From Azophilus sp964572185 (lineage in GTDB: Bacteria > Pseudomonadota > Gammaproteobacteria > Pseudomonadales > Azotimanducaceae): 15,214 bases of DNA. Below the pieces are notes generated by a model. It searched no databases. It was not told where the DNA came from and worked only from the letters and a program-made list of their open reading frames with translations. How positions within the stretch are numbered: position 1 is the stretch's first letter; every line of letters begins with the position of its first letter. The stretch is from NCBI GenBank assembly GCA_964572185.1, contig CAZNFI010000069.1, forward strand, positions 1-15,214, written 5' to 3'. The translations under genes were made by a program, and so were the position numbers. Below, piece after piece: positions 13,730 to 15,214 of this stretch.

Positions 13730-15025
13730 ATGGGCCGCAATGTCGTAGTTCTGGGCACCCAATGGGGTGACGAAGGCAAGGGCAAGGTCGTAGACCTGTT
13801 GACCGAGCAGGCCGCCGCCGTGGTGCGCACCCAGGGCGGCCACAATGCCGGCCACACACTGGTGGTCGATGGCCGGAAAACGGTGCTGCACCTGATTCCC
13901 TCCGGCATCCTGCGACCCGGCGTGCGATGCCTGGTCGGCAACGGCGTGGTGCTCGAGGCGAATGAACTGCTCGGCGAAGTGGCCGGACTGGAGGCGCAGG
14001 GGATACCGGTGCGTGAGCGGCTGCGTATCAGCCCCGCCTGCCAGCTCATTCTGCCCTATCACCAGAAGCTCGACCTGGCCAGGGAGCAGGCGCGCGGCAG
14101 CGACAGGATCGGAACCACCCTGCGCGGCATCGGTCCGGCTTACGAAGACAAGGCGGCGCGGCGCGGCCTGCGCCTTGGCGACCTGTATCACTGGCAGGGT
14201 TTCGCCGCCAAGCTGGCCGAGGTCATGGATTACCAGAATTTCATTCTGGAGAAGTACTACAAGGCCGAGCCGGTCGACTTCAATGCAACGCTGGAAGGTT
14301 GCGCGTCGGTGGCCGAGCAGATTGGGCCGATGGTGGCCGATGTGACGTCCTTGCTGCACGAACTGCGCGAGGCCGGGGAGAACATCCTGTTCGAAGGCGC
14401 CCAGGGCACCTTGCTGGACATCGACCTCGGCACCTACCCGTTCGTCACCTCATCAAACACCACTGCCGGCGGTACATCGGTCGGCAGCGGCTTCGGCCCC
14501 GTCTATCTCGACTATGTGCTGGGCATCACCAAGGCCTACGTCACGCGGGTGGGCGCCGGGCCGTTCCCGACCGAACTGTTCGATGACACCGGGGGCCGCC
14601 TGGCTGAACGGGGCGACGAATTCGGTTCCACCACCGGCCGACCGCGTCGCTGCGGTTGGTTCGATGCAGTGGCCTTGCGGCAGGCGGTGCGCATCAACAG
14701 CGTATCGGGCCTGTGTCTGACGAAACTCGATGTACTCGACGGACTGGAGAGAATCCGCATCTGTGTCGGTTACCAAGGGCCGCACGGCGACCCGGGTACC
14801 CCCCGGTTCGGCAACGAGCACTATGCCCAGGTCGAGCCGCGCTACGAGGAATTGCCGGGCTGGGAAGAATCGACGATCGGGTTGCGGTCGATCGACGGGC
14901 TACCGGCAAACGCCAGAGCCTACATCGAGCGCATTGAGAGCGCCGTGGGCGTGCCCGTGGATATCGTTTCCACCGGCCCGGACCGGGAGCAGACGATCGT
15001 TCTCAACAACCCTTTCGACCATTGA
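13730..15025 (+). CDS. purA: Adenylosuccinate synthetase PurA
   Basis: Joins IMP and aspartate with GTP to make adenylosuccinate, the first committed step to AMP, in the cytoplasm. It has 431 residues (E. coli 432). Visible: P-loop-like GTQWGDEGKGK (9-19) with catalytic D14, GGHNAGHT (36-43) with H42, QLILPYHQKLD, the IMP-loop region GTTLRGIGPAYEDKAARRG, FEGAQGTLLDIDLGTYPFVT, SNTTAGG, STTGRPRRCGWFD, and the end TGPDREQTIVLNNPFDH. The frame is open upstream to 13664, but the family begins MGRNVVVLGTQWGD, so I use ATG 13730; there is no good Shine-Dalgarno within 12 bases. If the 47-codon frame upstream is translated, purA could start by coupling. Last gene of the plus-strand run seen here. Confidence 0.97.
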   Translation: MGRNVVVLGTQWGDEGKGKVVDLLTEQAAAVVRTQGGHNAGHTLVVDGRKTVLHLIPSGILRPGVRCLVGNGVVLEANELLGEVAGLEAQGIPVRERLRISPACQLILPYHQKLDLAREQARGSDRIGTTLRGIGPAYEDKAARRGLRLGDLYHWQGFAAKLAEVMDYQNFILEKYYKAEPVDFNATLEGCASVAEQIGPMVADVTSLLHELREAGENILFEGAQGTLLDIDLGTYPFVTSSNTTAGGTSVGSGFGPVYLDYVLGITKAYVTRVGAGPFPTELFDDTGGRLAERGDEFGSTTGRPRRCGWFDAVALRQAVRINSVSGLCLTKLDVLDGLERIRICVGYQGPHGDPGTPRFGNEHYAQVEPRYEELPGWEESTIGLRSIDGLPANARAYIERIESAVGVPVDIVSTGPDREQTIVLNNPFDH

Positions 15026-15214
15026 GACAAGAACGCGGAATGTCTCGCCCGAGCAGGGGGTTCTTACCTCATGCCCACTCGGCCTCCGAACGAAGGAACC
15101 CGTTGGCAGACCGACGCTGTAAACAGAAAATTATTAAAAATCAATGAGTTGAAAATTTATTCCATGCGAGTCGGGAACCCGGCGCGCCGGGACGCTTACA
15201 TGCGGGGAACCGCT
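15026..15214. other. Region after purA: A/T-rich island and palindrome, no gene seen
   Basis: No credible reading frame or tRNA is visible. GGGTTC (15058-15063) and GAACCC (15097-15102) could pair across a long loop but lack a T-run. Bases 15121-15160 contain only 6 G or C of 40, a sharp change from the rest of the window, and include TTAAAA, 16 bases, TTTATT (15135-15140 and 15157-15162), a poor promoter match. CCCGGCGCGCCGGG at 15178-15191 is a perfect 14-bp palindrome. In other gammaproteobacteria a tRNA-Leu gene, nsrR or rnr can follow purA; none is recognisable before the edge. Confidence 0.4.

Noticed and set aside
1..15214. CRISPR array, insertion sequence, prophage or toxin-antitoxin genes
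   Set aside because: No regularly spaced repeats, transposase, integrase or phage proteins were seen on either strand; coding space is filled by conserved housekeeping genes.

Overview
This window is a GC-rich stretch of a gammaproteobacterial chromosome carrying housekeeping genes. The evidence is gene order: orn, queG, nnr, tsaE, amiB, mutL, miaA, hfq, hflX, hflK, hflC and purA occur in this order in Pseudomonas and relatives. A rhodanese with the CQTHHR active-site loop of Pseudomonas/Azotobacter RhdA lies beside orn, as I recall it does in Pseudomonas. The MutL looks like the endonuclease type found in lineages without MutH, which argues against Enterobacterales. I cannot name a genus.

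Layout. Bases 1-164 are non-coding and look like part of a dispersed extragenic repeat. Minus strand 165-1167 holds a two-gene unit, yacG then rhdA. orn (1324-1866, plus) converges on queG (1952-3076, minus). queG and nnr diverge from a 22-bp gap holding overlapping -10 boxes, one on each strand. From nnr (3099) to purA (15025) every gene is on the plus strand: nnr, tsaE, amiB, mutL, miaA, hfq, hflX, hflK, hflC, purA. Most gaps are short, but several of 93-196 bp (before tsaE, mutL, hfq, hflK, hflC and purA) could hold internal promoters or RNA hairpins. After purA the sequence passes through a 40-bp stretch of 85% A/T and a 14-bp palindrome, with no recognisable gene.

Function. The plus-strand run groups genes for metabolite repair (Nnr), tRNA modification (TsaE for t6A37, MiaA for i6A37), cell-wall splitting (AmiB), mismatch repair (MutL), RNA chaperoning (Hfq), ribosome rescue (HflX), control of the FtsH membrane protease (HflK/HflC) and AMP synthesis (PurA). 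QueG also modifies tRNA (queuosine), and Orn finishes RNA decay.

I see no novel defence, mobile or biosynthetic system here. The points worth a second look are small: a possible back-to-back leaderless promoter between queG and nnr, an rhdA reading frame with no usual start codon, a strong hairpin inside a 47-codon frame just before purA, and the A/T-rich tail.
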